Assembly: GCA_947345935.1 (NCBI GenBank)
Contig: CAMZZN010000001.1
Span: 1 to 47,048, forward strand
Reading direction: 5' to 3'
DNA: 47,048 nt
DNA from: an uncultured Ruminococcus sp.
GTDB taxonomy: Bacteria; Bacillota; Clostridia; Oscillospirales; Ruminococcaceae
A program made the position numbers and the translations under genes. Positions within the stretch are counted from its first letter, which is position 1. Every line of letters starts with the position of its first letter. Below are positions 24,956 to 34,116 of this stretch, in pieces. The notes below the pieces were generated by a model, which was not told the DNA's origin, ran no database searches, and worked only from the letters and a program-made list of their open reading frames with translations.

Positions 24956-25047
24956 ATAAACAATGAATTAAACGAAAGAATAAGGATCCGGCGAACGGAC
25001 AAAAGTGTACATATTATATTCTTAAGTTAAATTATAGGAGGAAATTT

Positions 25048-28000
25048 ATGAGAAACTTAATCATGAAGAAGAGAATTGCTTCTGTTGCGGCGGCAGCCGT
25101 AATTAGTGTAACAGCTGTTGCCGGATCTGTCGGCGGAATGAATATTATCATGACTGACAACAGCTCTGTTACAGCCTTTGCAGCAGAAAGCAGTGTTAAG
25201 TTTATTCAGACAGTCGGCTACGGCGAGGCAATGTATGCTACATGGTCTTCTGTTACAGGAGCTTCCGGCTACAACGTTTATGTTGATGGAGTTCAGATTG
25301 ATTCAATGCTCATCAGACAGTATCCTGGTTATATGAGAGCAGATGCTGTTGGTCTAAAATCAGGTAGCCATACAATGAAAGTTGTTCCTATTATAAACGG
25401 CAAGGAAGATTCCTCCAAGGCTGCTGAAACGATGGCAGCTTCCTATGCTCATGACAGAACCGGTTTCGGCTGGGTAAACGGTACATCTTCCGGAGCTTAC
25501 AATGAAGATGGTACCCTTAAATCAAATGCCGTTGTCGTTTACGTTACAGACACAAATAAAGATAACGTTAAGGCAAGCATTGATTCAACAGGCAAGGGCG
25601 CAGCTGAGATTACCGGAATTCAGAATATTATTTTAGGCTACAAAAAAGGCAAGGAATCAAGACCGCTTTGTGTAAGATTTATCGGCAACATTACTGATCC
25701 TGCCAATATGCCAAGCGGCGATCTTATGGTTGATACGGTTAAAGCGGGTCTTACAATCGAGGGTATAGGAAACGATACTGTTTTCAATGGTTTTGGTCTT
25801 GTTATGAAGAATAGCTCAAACGTTGAAGTGAGAAATATTGGTTTCATGAACTGCAACAGCAACGAAGGCGATGATTGCGGGCTTCAGCAGAAAAACGATC
25901 ACGTCTGGGTTCATAATTGCGATTTCTTCTATGGAGACGCTGGAAGTGATGCCGATCAGGTTAAGGGCGACGGAGCTCTCGATACAAAAACTTCGACATA
26001 CATAACTCATTCATACAATCATTTCTGGGATAACGGAAAGTGCAATCTTCAGGGAATGAAGAGCGAAAGCACTGAAAATTATATTACTTACCACCATAAC
26101 TGGTACGACCATTCTGATTCACGTCATCCGAGAATCAGAACCTGTTCTGTTCATATCTACAATAACTATTTTGACGGAAACGCTAAATACGGCGTCGGTG
26201 TAACAATGGGCGCATCTGCTTTCGTTGAGAATAACTATTTCAGAAACTGCAAATATCCTATGCTTATTTCCAAGCAAGGTTCTGACGATATTACAGGTGG
26301 AACTTTCTCCGGCGAGGACGGCGGAATTATCAAGTCTTTCGGAAATTATATCACAGGCGCAAAAGCTTACACGACATATAAGGACAATGCAACGGATTTC
26401 GACGCTTATGAGGTTTCAAGCGCTAAGGAAACTATTCCGTCAAGTGTAAAAGCAAAACAGGGCGGAGTTGCTTATAATAATTTTGATACATCAAGTGTTA
26501 TGTACAGCTATACTCCCGATAATGCAGATGATGTTCCTACAAATGTTACAGCTAAGGCAGGACGTGTTGACGGCGGCGACTTCAAGTGGACTTTCAATAA
26601 CGCTGTTGATGACGAAAGCTATGACGTAAACAAAGAACTCAAGGCTGCTCTCGTAAGTTATAAATCGACTGTAGTAGCTATAGGAAGCGGTTTTAAAGAG
26701 GATACAGGAAATCAGCCGATCGTTACAACTATCACAACTACAACGCAAAAGCCTGTAACGACGACCACAACAAAGACTCCGTCAGGTAATCCGTCAAATC
26801 CGACAGCAGGCAGTCAGGTACACGATTTTACAGCCAACGGAACTTCAAGCAGTTTCTATACGATCACAGGCAATCTCTCGACTTCAAAGGGAACTGTAAA
26901 TTATGCAGGCAAGGTTCTTACACAATGCCTTAAAATGGAATCAGCTACTTCTGTAAGCTTTAATGCAGCTTCCGCAGGAAAACTTACTCTGGTGTTTGCA
27001 GAGCCTGCCGCAACAATAAAGGTAGACGGCACGAAGTATACATCCTCCGGAGACGGTATAATTACTGTTGATGTTGCAGCCGGTTCGCACACGGTAATGA
27101 AAGCAGATTCAGCTAATCTTTTCTATATGGTATACAGCGGAGACGGTTCTGCTCCCATTGTTACTACCACATCTTCAAAAGTTCCTTCAGGTCAGACAAC
27201 GACTACAACGGCAAAGCCTATTGTAACAAATCCTCCTGCCGTTACTCCCGGCGACATTAAGGTCGTATATGCAGGCGGCTGGAACGAAATGGCATATATC
27301 GTATGCTCCGGTCTCAGCGATGCTGACGTAAAGGGCGTTTCATACAGCGGTGCAGCTTCCGGAACACTTACCGGTGATGATTTCAAGTATCTCGTAAGAG
27401 ATACTGATGCAGGTCTCCGTGTTGATCTCCTCGGACTGAAACCCGGCACGTATTCCATTACTCTTGAAACTTCAAAAGGATCAATTACGCAGCCTGGTAT
27501 CGTTGCAGGCGCACAGGACAGATCAGGCTATGCACACTTTAATTATGACGAGGGCGTAGGAGCTTATACGGACGGCGGTACACTTAAAGCAAACGCAAAG
27601 ATACTTTATATTACAGATGAAAACAAGGATACAGTTACCCTCACTTCAAAGGACGGAACTTCGGTTACAGGCATCGGAAACATCCTTAACTCCGTAGGTC
27701 AGGACACCGGCAACGGCAAAACCTCTAACGGTGGAACTCCTAATTCAAACAAGGGTATTATCAAAAAGCTTGCAGAGGACGGAACGCCACTCGTTATCAG
27801 GATCGTGGGCAATGTTACAGCTCCCGAGGGACTTACCGAGTTTGATTCCACTGGCAACGGCGGTTCGGTAGGCGATAACGGCTTTATGGCAAGAATGAAG
27901 TCCGGTAAGAATATTACAATCGAGGGCGTCGGTAATGATGCTACAGTAAACGGATGGGGTTTCCATTTTATATGCGAGTCTGCTGCTCCTGAGTTCGGAA

Positions 28001-29025
28001 AGAGCTTTGAAGTAAGAAATATCGCATTCAGAAACGTTCCTGAGGACTGTATCGGTATGGAGGGCGTTCAGGAGGGAACAGAAATTACGGCGTCTGTTGA
28101 AAGATGCTGGATTCATAACTGTGAATTCTATGTGCCCAAGATTTCCAATCCTGCCGAGAGCGATAAAGCGGAGGGCGACGGCGCCTGCGATTTCAAGCGT
28201 GGACAGTATTTTACGAACAGCTATTGCTATTATGAGGGATATCACAAGACAAATCTGGTAGGATCATCAGATTCGAGTCTCCAGTATCATCTGACATATC
28301 ATCACAACTACTGGAAAAACTGTGAATCAAGAGGTCCTCTTGCACGTCAGGCTGATATTCATATGTACAACAATATATACGACGGTCAGTCAAGCTACTG
28401 TCAGAATCCGAGAGCAAACGCTTACATTTTCTCAGAATACAACGCATTTGTAAACGAGTGTAAAAACCCCGGCGTGCTTGCCTCGGGCGGCGTTATCAAG
28501 AGTTATAACGATGCTTTTATAAGCCTTAAGAAAGGCGCAAAGCAGGAAGCTACGATAGTTTCAAGCAGAACAGAAAAGGTCAGCAGTGCAAACAAGTATG
28601 CAGGTTTTGAGTTTGATTCTTCAATTTCATATGTTCCGTCCGGATCTTATCAGATCACTGAAAAGACCGGTGAAGCCCTTTACACAGAGCTTGCATCACA
28701 GTTCGAGACAGACGGCGGATGCATGGACAAAATGAAGATAACCACAGGCGATGTTATTATAACGCCTCCCGATGATCCTGATAAAGGTCTTGCAGGCGAT
28801 GCAAACTGTGACGGCGAGATTCTTCTGAATGATGCGATTCTTATCATGCAGGCAATCGGAAATCCTGACGCATACGGTGTAAACGGAACAGAAGAAACAC
28901 ATATCACGGCAGAAGGAATAGAAAACGGCGACGTTGCAAACAGGGGCGACAAACTTACAAATGCTGATGCCCTTGCTATCCAGAAGTATCTGCTTCATCT
29001 TATACCGGCACTCCCCGAGTCATAA
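25048..29025 (+). CDS. Cellulosomal pectate lyase with two PL1 domains and a dockerin
   Basis: A 1325-residue secreted protein that should cut pectate by beta-elimination. Order: signal peptide (to about 46, AFAAES); an FN3-like module (about 48-130); a PL1 beta-helix (about 135-500) with NDHVWVHNCDF and catalytic Arg motif SRHPRIR (358-364); a Thr-rich linker (about 560-590); a small beta module, probably carbohydrate-binding (about 590-700); a second Thr-rich linker (about 705-731); a second FN3-like module; a second PL1 (about 860-1200) with CWIHNCEF and ESRGPLAR (1093-1100); and a type I dockerin (1250-1325). The two PL1 domains differ clearly, so they may have different specificities. 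The dockerin should dock it to a scaffoldin encoded elsewhere. RBS GGAGG is 6 nt from the ATG. Confidence 0.94.
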   Translation: MRNLIMKKRIASVAAAAVISVTAVAGSVGGMNIIMTDNSSVTAFAAESSVKFIQTVGYGEAMYATWSSVTGASGYNVYVDGVQIDSMLIRQYPGYMRADAVGLKSGSHTMKVVPIINGKEDSSKAAETMAASYAHDRTGFGWVNGTSSGAYNEDGTLKSNAVVVYVTDTNKDNVKASIDSTGKGAAEITGIQNIILGYKKGKESRPLCVRFIGNITDPANMPSGDLMVDTVKAGLTIEGIGNDTVFNGFGLVMKNSSNVEVRNIGFMNCNSNEGDDCGLQQKNDHVWVHNCDFFYGDAGSDADQVKGDGALDTKTSTYITHSYNHFWDNGKCNLQGMKSESTENYITYHHNWYDHSDSRHPRIRTCSVHIYNNYFDGNAKYGVGVTMGASAFVENNYFRNCKYPMLISKQGSDDITGGTFSGEDGGIIKSFGNYITGAKAYTTYKDNATDFDAYEVSSAKETIPSSVKAKQGGVAYNNFDTSSVMYSYTPDNADDVPTNVTAKAGRVDGGDFKWTFNNAVDDESYDVNKELKAALVSYKSTVVAIGSGFKEDTGNQPIVTTITTTTQKPVTTTTTKTPSGNPSNPTAGSQVHDFTANGTSSSFYTITGNLSTSKGTVNYAGKVLTQCLKMESATSVSFNAASAGKLTLVFAEPAATIKVDGTKYTSSGDGIITVDVAAGSHTVMKADSANLFYMVYSGDGSAPIVTTTSSKVPSGQTTTTTAKPIVTNPPAVTPGDIKVVYAGGWNEMAYIVCSGLSDADVKGVSYSGAASGTLTGDDFKYLVRDTDAGLRVDLLGLKPGTYSITLETSKGSITQPGIVAGAQDRSGYAHFNYDEGVGAYTDGGTLKANAKILYITDENKDTVTLTSKDGTSVTGIGNILNSVGQDTGNGKTSNGGTPNSNKGIIKKLAEDGTPLVIRIVGNVTAPEGLTEFDSTGNGGSVGDNGFMARMKSGKNITIEGVGNDATVNGWGFHFICESAAPEFGKSFEVRNIAFRNVPEDCIGMEGVQEGTEITASVERCWIHNCEFYVPKISNPAESDKAEGDGACDFKRGQYFTNSYCYYEGYHKTNLVGSSDSSLQYHLTYHHNYWKNCESRGPLARQADIHMYNNIYDGQSSYCQNPRANAYIFSEYNAFVNECKNPGVLASGGVIKSYNDAFISLKKGAKQEATIVSSRTEKVSSANKYAGFEFDSSISYVPSGSYQITEKTGEALYTELASQFETDGGCMDKMKITTGDVIITPPDDPDKGLAGDANCDGEILLNDAILIMQAIGNPDAYGVNGTEETHITAEGIENGDVANRGDKLTNADALAIQKYLLHLIPALPES

Positions 29026-29058
29026 TTGGTTCGGGTTCCTCTAAAAATATAATGGTAC

Positions 29059-29094
29059 ACAGAAACAGGAGTTCTTACGGGCTCCTGTTTCTGT
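29059..29094. terminator. Strong shared hairpin between pectate lyase and hpt genes
   Basis: ACAGAAACAGGAG (29059-29071) pairs with CTCCTGTTTCTGT (29082-29094), 13 bp with a 10-nt loop. It directly abuts the hpt stop codon (29095-29097) and serves both convergent genes. Confidence 0.85.
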
Positions 29095-29628
29095 TTATTC
29101 TTCAAATTCAGCGATATACGGGAGATTACGATAGTATCCGTCATAGTCGAGACCATATCCCACCACGAAATAATCCGGTATGGTAAACAGGGAGAGGTCG
29201 GCGTTGAGATCCGACGTTCTTTTTGAAGGTTTATCAAGAAGCGTTACAATCCTGACTGAGAGGGGATTGCGTTCCTTTATTATTCTGACAACTTCTTTAA
29301 GGGTTCGTCCGGTATCAATGATATCCTCGATGATAATGACATGATATTTGCTTACATCGTGTTTGAGATCCATGATTATCTCGACCCTGCCGCTTGATTC
29401 GGTACCTCCAAAATAACTTTTCGTTTCCATGAAATCCACACGACAGTTAATATCCATTCGGCGGCATATATCGCCTAAAAATATAAATGCTCCCTTTAAA
29501 ATACTGACGAGGAGAACCGGTTTTCCGGCATATTCCTGTGAAAGTTTTTTTCCGGCTGTTTCAACGGCTTTGCTGATCTCTTCTTCGGAAATGATTATGC
29601 GTTTTATTTTTCCGTGATTGTTTTCCAT
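29095..29628 (-). CDS. hpt: Hypoxanthine phosphoribosyltransferase
   Basis: A 177-residue purine salvage enzyme that joins hypoxanthine or guanine to PRPP. The PRPP-binding loop VIIIEDIIDTGRTL is at about residues 97-110, and the N-terminal substrate-side motif LVSILKGAFIFLGDI and DFMETKSYFG also fit Hpt. The C-terminal DYFVVGYGLDYDGYYRNLPYI is a strong family signature. The start is ATG 29628 with AGGAG 7-12 nt upstream; a longer frame adds seven residues without support. It lies 75 nt downstream of ftsH on the same strand, so the order is ftsH-hpt; in many Firmicutes hpt comes first. Confidence 0.96.
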   Translation of the reverse strand: MENNHGKIKRIIISEEEISKAVETAGKKLSQEYAGKPVLLVSILKGAFIFLGDICRRMDINCRVDFMETKSYFGGTESSGRVEIIMDLKHDVSKYHVIIIEDIIDTGRTLKEVVRIIKERNPLSVRIVTLLDKPSKRTSDLNADLSLFTIPDYFVVGYGLDYDGYYRNLPYIAEFEE

Positions 29629-29703
29629 AAGTCTGCTCCTTTGTGGCAATTCTTCATCTTTATAATAACATAGATCCGGCAGAATTGCAAGAAGAAAGTC
29701 AAC

Positions 29704-31521
29704 TTATGATTCAAGAATATCTATAAATTTATCGCCGCTGATAGTTTCTCTTTCAAGCAGGAATTCAGACAATTCATGGAGCTTGTCTATTTTCTCGCTG
29801 AGAATATTCATTGCTTTTTCATGGCATATTTTTATAAGCTTTTTTACTTCATTATCGATCATGTAAGCTGTTTTTTGCGAGCAGATAAGCGAAGCATCAC
29901 CGCTCAGATAACGGTCATTAACTGTTTCCAGTGCGACCATGCCGAAACTTTCGCTCATACCGAACCGGGTTATCATTGATCTTGCCAGTTTTGTGGCTTT
30001 TTCAATGTCGTTTGAAGCGCCGCTGGTACACGTTCCGAAGATCAGTTCTTCAGCTGCTCTGCCTCCGGTCAGAACAGTTATTTTTGCAAGAGCCTCTTCT
30101 TTGGTCATGAGGAATTTTTCTCCCTCGTCGATTTGCATGGTATACCCAAGGGCGCCGGAAGTACGGGGAATTATTGTGATTTTATGTACCGGTGCAGAAT
30201 TTTTCTGTACTGCTGCGACTATTGCATGACCTATCTCATGATAAGCAACAATTTTTCGTTCATTTTGAGAAATAACGGCATTTTTGCGTTCATATCCGGC
30301 GATAACAACCTCAACGCTTTCCTCAAGGTCAGTCTGCAAAACTGATCTCCGTCCGCTTCTGACGGCTCTCAGTGCTGCTTCGTTTACAATATTGGCAAGT
30401 TCTGCGCCGGACGCACCGGAAGTTGCTCTTGCAATTACAGCAAAATCAACGGATGCATCGGTTTTTATTTTTTGGGCATGAACTTTCAGAATAGCTTCTC
30501 TGCCTGACATATCGGGAAGCTCAACCGGAATGCGTCTGTCGAATCGTCCTGGGCGAAGAAGCGCCGGATCAAGGGAATCCGGGCGATTGGTCGCAGCAAG
30601 GATGACAACTCCTTTTTTGCCGTCAAATCCGTCCATTTCGGTAAGAAGCTGATTCAGTGTCTGTTCACGTTCGTCGCTTCCTCCCATTTGACCGTCACGT
30701 TTTTTCCCAATGGCGTCGATCTCGTCAATGAACACGATACACGGAGCTTTTTCGTTTGCCTGTCTGAACAGATCACGAACCTTTGCAGCGCCCATTCCCA
30801 CGAACATTTCTACGAATTCCGAGCCGGATATCGAGAAGAACGGTACATCTGCCTCTCCGGCAACAGCTTGGGCAAGAAGAGTTTTTCCTGTTCCGGGCGG
30901 TCCGACCAGGAGCGCTCCTTTGGGAAGTACAGCTCCGATTCCGGCATATTTTTCCGGGTCATGGAGAAAATCTACAATTTCTGCCAGAGTTTCCTTGGCT
31001 TCGTCTTGCCCTGCGACATCTTCGAATGTCTTGCGTGTCTGAGCTTTAACATAAATTTTTGCATTGCTTTTTCCGATGGACGTAATATTTCCCGGTACGC
31101 CTGTACGATTGCTAACTTTTTTAGTAAAAATTTTAAAAATCACAATAATAAATATTAAAGGCAGCAGCCATGACAGAAAAAATTCAGCAGAAGGATTTGT
31201 TTTCTTTATACTGCCGGTAAATTCAATATTTCCATTATTGTGCAGCCTTTCCACAAGTTGTCCGTCATCAAGCCTGACCGTTGAATAACGCTGTTTTTTG
31301 CCGTTTTTATCTTTTATTTCAAAGAGTACGGAAGATTCGCCGATTTCTGCGTCTGTGACGTTACCTTTGTCGACCTGCTCCAGAAAGAAGCTGTAGTCCG
31401 CCTCCTTAATACCGGTTTTTTTTACCGATGGTATAACGAATGCGTTATACAGAATCACAAGAACAAGCGCTGTCAGAATAAATACAAGGTAATTTTTTTT
31501 GTTTTTTTCGTTGCCTTCCAT
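29704..31521 (-). CDS. ftsH: ATP-dependent zinc metalloprotease FtsH
   Basis: A 605-residue membrane protease that unfolds and degrades membrane and short-lived proteins. Two membrane segments (about 11-31 and 113-133) bracket the extracellular domain. The AAA+ domain has Walker A GPPGTGKT (207-214), Walker B VFIDEIDA (263-270) and the second-region-of-homology RPGRFDRR (323-330). The zinc site is HEIGH (428-432), where HEAGH is more usual; the HExxH pattern is intact. The ATG 31521 is 14 nt from AGGAG, somewhat long, but there is no better in-frame start. It has its own promoter at 31552-31580. Confidence 0.96.
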   Translation of the reverse strand: MEGNEKNKKNYLVFILTALVLVILYNAFVIPSVKKTGIKEADYSFFLEQVDKGNVTDAEIGESSVLFEIKDKNGKKQRYSTVRLDDGQLVERLHNNGNIEFTGSIKKTNPSAEFFLSWLLPLIFIIVIFKIFTKKVSNRTGVPGNITSIGKSNAKIYVKAQTRKTFEDVAGQDEAKETLAEIVDFLHDPEKYAGIGAVLPKGALLVGPPGTGKTLLAQAVAGEADVPFFSISGSEFVEMFVGMGAAKVRDLFRQANEKAPCIVFIDEIDAIGKKRDGQMGGSDEREQTLNQLLTEMDGFDGKKGVVILAATNRPDSLDPALLRPGRFDRRIPVELPDMSGREAILKVHAQKIKTDASVDFAVIARATSGASGAELANIVNEAALRAVRSGRRSVLQTDLEESVEVVIAGYERKNAVISQNERKIVAYHEIGHAIVAAVQKNSAPVHKITIIPRTSGALGYTMQIDEGEKFLMTKEEALAKITVLTGGRAAEELIFGTCTSGASNDIEKATKLARSMITRFGMSESFGMVALETVNDRYLSGDASLICSQKTAYMIDNEVKKLIKICHEKAMNILSEKIDKLHELSEFLLERETISGDKFIDILES

Positions 31522-31551
31522 TGGTAAAAGTTCAACTCCTTTTCTGAATAA

Positions 31552-31580
31552 ATTATAACATAAGACAGCGAAAAAGACAA
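31552..31580 (-). promoter_or_regulatory. Sigma-A promoter for ftsH
   Basis: On the minus strand TTGTCT (31580-31575) and TATAAT (31557-31552) are separated by 17 nt; transcription would start about 25 nt before the ATG. Confidence 0.8.
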
Positions 31581-31600
31581 CAGGTAAGTTATGGGGGAAA

Positions 31601-31629
31601 ATTAAAGGACGCTCATGAGAGCGTCCTTT
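31601..31629 (-). terminator. Terminator of the GH26-GH9 operon
   Basis: AAAGGACGCTC (31604-31614) and GAGCGTCCTTT (31619-31629) form an 11-bp stem with a 4-nt loop. Reading on the minus strand it continues AATTTTCCCC. It separates the GH9 gene from the ftsH promoter. Confidence 0.85.
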
Positions 31630-31635
31630 ATTATT

Positions 31636-34095
31636 TTATGATTCCGGCAGTTTATCAATAAGGTGGAGAAGATATTTCTGGATAGCCAGAGCGTCGGCAT
31701 TAGTCAGTTCGTCGCCTACATTGGCAACGTCTCCGTTGATTTTGCCCTGAGCCGTGATGTGAGATTTATCAGAACCGTTTACGCCGTAAACATCTGGATT
31801 TCCGATAGCCTGCATGATTAGTATAGCGTCGTTCAGAAGAACTTCGCCGTCGCAGTCTGCATCGCCGTAAATGACCTTATCGTCAGGATCTTTTGTTCCT
31901 GTATCTGGAACGCTGCCGTCAGGTTCGGTTCCGCCAACGTGTACGCCGTCAGAATAAACGCAGATATTTTCAGCCTTGACTTCGTTTCCTGTTCCGAAAA
32001 ATGCATCGTCTTCCTTGAAGATCTTTAGACCGTCGTAGCTTGTATCGTTTGTAGGATCCCATTTGTCGCCGTAGTACATTCCGAGTGTAAACTGGTATTT
32101 CTTGCCGGAATTGGCAATGGTATATCCGTCCCACTTGATCTCAACATAGTAGGTATTGTCGAGCTTGTCATACTTGTAAGGACCGCTTATAACACCGTCG
32201 GCAGGAGCAGCCTCAACTGCCGCCTGATCGTAAAGCTCTGAGGGCTTAACATTGTCAATATTGGAAATTTCAGAGGAATTGAAGTAATAGCGTACGGAAA
32301 TATCCTTTGAAGCCTTTGTAGAATCAGTCATTACCATAAGAGAAACTTTGGTAACGCCGCAGCCGTCTGCATTGAGGTCGTCTATACCGCAGGCATTTAC
32401 CCAGTAATTGTTTCCGCCGCCTTCGCCGTTTCCGCTGAAGGAAGGTTTCGGAGGAAAGTTCTTGGTGGGCTGCATATCTTCTGTTCCGAAGAATTCGTAC
32501 AGACCTGCGCAGGCGCCTACAAATGCTGCATTATAGTCGATCGTAACCTCGTTATAGATCCAGTCCTTGGTAATGTCATTGTGTTCGTCCTGATTGCCCG
32601 GACCGCCTGCCAGAGCACCATAGAGAACATATCTGTGCTCGTCGGGATCTTCACATTTTGTGAGACCGGAACAGGCTCTGTGGTGCGGATATTTAACGGA
32701 ATTCTCGTTGTAACCGACAATATATGAACGTCCCAGAGGGTTGTCGCCCATAAGGTATTCCATCTGACCTTTTGCCCATTCGCTGAATTTGCCGGGTTTT
32801 CCGCCGTTATTGTATTTATCGTAAACAAGAGCCACAAGCTGACCCGCCGTGTTATATCGTGCAGAACCCCATGTGTCCATCCACCAGAAACCGCCGGGAG
32901 TAAGCGTTCCCGGAGAGCCGCTCATGTAAGAATTTACAGCTTTTTCGATAGACTTCCATGCGTTCATATCCTCGTAGGGGCTTTTACCGGCTGCCGCCTT
33001 GTATTCCTCTTCAAAACCTGGGAAAACGTGTTCGCCTTCTTTTGCAGGGGTATCAGCAGAAATTTCAGCAATAATGCATTGTGCGCCTCCCCATACGTCG
33101 TTCCAGCAGTGTACATAGCACGGAGCTGCGTAGTAATCATAGGCGGTGTAGATCTCTTCAAGATACTTATGATCGCCTGTTATCTTATACATCCAAGCGC
33201 AAGCCCAGCAGTAATCATCCTCCCATTTTGAGGAACGGTAATAGCTTTTCGGACCATCCTCGTTTACAGAAAGGGTTTTGGGATTTGAGATAGCAAAGTC
33301 CATAAGGGCTGTTGCATAATCCAGAGACTTTTCGGCATATTCGGGATCAGTGTCTTTGAAATTGAGATAGTTTATAGCAAGCGACGCAGCGGCAGAAGCA
33401 ACATAGTCAGTTGAGGGATTGGCAGCGGTAAGGAAGAACGCCGGTCTGCCCATTTCGTCAACTTCAGGAGAATTCCAGAAACTATGGTCGATATCGCCGT
33501 CGCCTACCTGGTAACAGTGAGCGACCACCGTTCCGTTTTCGTCACGGAAAGTACATTTCATGAGATAGTCGTTAAAGTACCGGAGGATCGTCTCAATATG
33601 ATCGTCCTGTCCCGTTTTCTTATATGCATCACGGAATTCGTAATATCCCCAGCCAAGAGTAGACGCAGCGTAGTTTTCCGGCATACCGAATTCAACATGG
33701 TCGCCGGCGTCATGGAATCCGCCTGCAACGTCAACACATCCGTCTCCGTCGGGGTCGAGAATATCACTGTATTCGTCGATAAAACTCTGTGGGAGATTGG
33801 TTCCGACAAAGTCGGTGATGCCTGCGGTAAGCTTTATTTTGGCGTCATACGTATGACAGTCTCCACGCCATGTATAGCGGTTGTTTTCGTCTACTTCAGT
33901 GCCGCACATATTGGCGTCGTAGAAATAGATAGAATATTGCAGGGCACGGGCAAAATCATAATCAAGTCCCGAATCGTTGGCAAGAGAATCTTTGAGTTCC
34001 TCAGCGCCGTTAGTCTCAGGCAGAGGAATCGCCGCCTGTGAGAGCGTTACTGCGCCGCACATGACGGCTGCAATAAGCTTTTTTGATAATTTCAT
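31636..34095 (-). CDS. Cellulosomal GH9 cellulase with CBM3-like module and dockerin
   Basis: An 819-residue secreted cellulase. A signal peptide (about 1-22) is followed by the GH9 (alpha/alpha)6 domain (about 43-538). GGFHDAGDHVEF gives the catalytic base region Asp129/Asp132, YPHHRACSG (469-477) is the substrate-binding motif, and the acid is Glu516 in YNEVTIDYNAAF. Residues about 565-715 resemble a family 3c carbohydrate-binding module (KVSLMVMTDS, DISVRYYFN), an arrangement linked to processive endoglucanases. The C terminus is a type I dockerin (744-819). RBS AAAGGTG. The start is 21 nt after the GH26 stop, so both are one operon. Confidence 0.95.
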   Translation of the reverse strand: MKLSKKLIAAVMCGAVTLSQAAIPLPETNGAEELKDSLANDSGLDYDFARALQYSIYFYDANMCGTEVDENNRYTWRGDCHTYDAKIKLTAGITDFVGTNLPQSFIDEYSDILDPDGDGCVDVAGGFHDAGDHVEFGMPENYAASTLGWGYYEFRDAYKKTGQDDHIETILRYFNDYLMKCTFRDENGTVVAHCYQVGDGDIDHSFWNSPEVDEMGRPAFFLTAANPSTDYVASAAASLAINYLNFKDTDPEYAEKSLDYATALMDFAISNPKTLSVNEDGPKSYYRSSKWEDDYCWACAWMYKITGDHKYLEEIYTAYDYYAAPCYVHCWNDVWGGAQCIIAEISADTPAKEGEHVFPGFEEEYKAAAGKSPYEDMNAWKSIEKAVNSYMSGSPGTLTPGGFWWMDTWGSARYNTAGQLVALVYDKYNNGGKPGKFSEWAKGQMEYLMGDNPLGRSYIVGYNENSVKYPHHRACSGLTKCEDPDEHRYVLYGALAGGPGNQDEHNDITKDWIYNEVTIDYNAAFVGACAGLYEFFGTEDMQPTKNFPPKPSFSGNGEGGGNNYWVNACGIDDLNADGCGVTKVSLMVMTDSTKASKDISVRYYFNSSEISNIDNVKPSELYDQAAVEAAPADGVISGPYKYDKLDNTYYVEIKWDGYTIANSGKKYQFTLGMYYGDKWDPTNDTSYDGLKIFKEDDAFFGTGNEVKAENICVYSDGVHVGGTEPDGSVPDTGTKDPDDKVIYGDADCDGEVLLNDAILIMQAIGNPDVYGVNGSDKSHITAQGKINGDVANVGDELTNADALAIQKYLLHLIDKLPES

Positions 34096-34116
34096 AATAA
34101 AAACACCTTTCGTTAT

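Noticed and set aside
26725-27240. Thr-codon repeats in the pectate lyase gene as a possible repeat array
   Set aside because: They encode Thr-rich linkers common in secreted modular enzymes and have no regular DNA unit.
33484-34041. Plus-strand open frame of 185 codons opposite the GH9 gene
   Set aside because: It is antisense to the clear GH9 coding sequence and its translation matches no known pattern.
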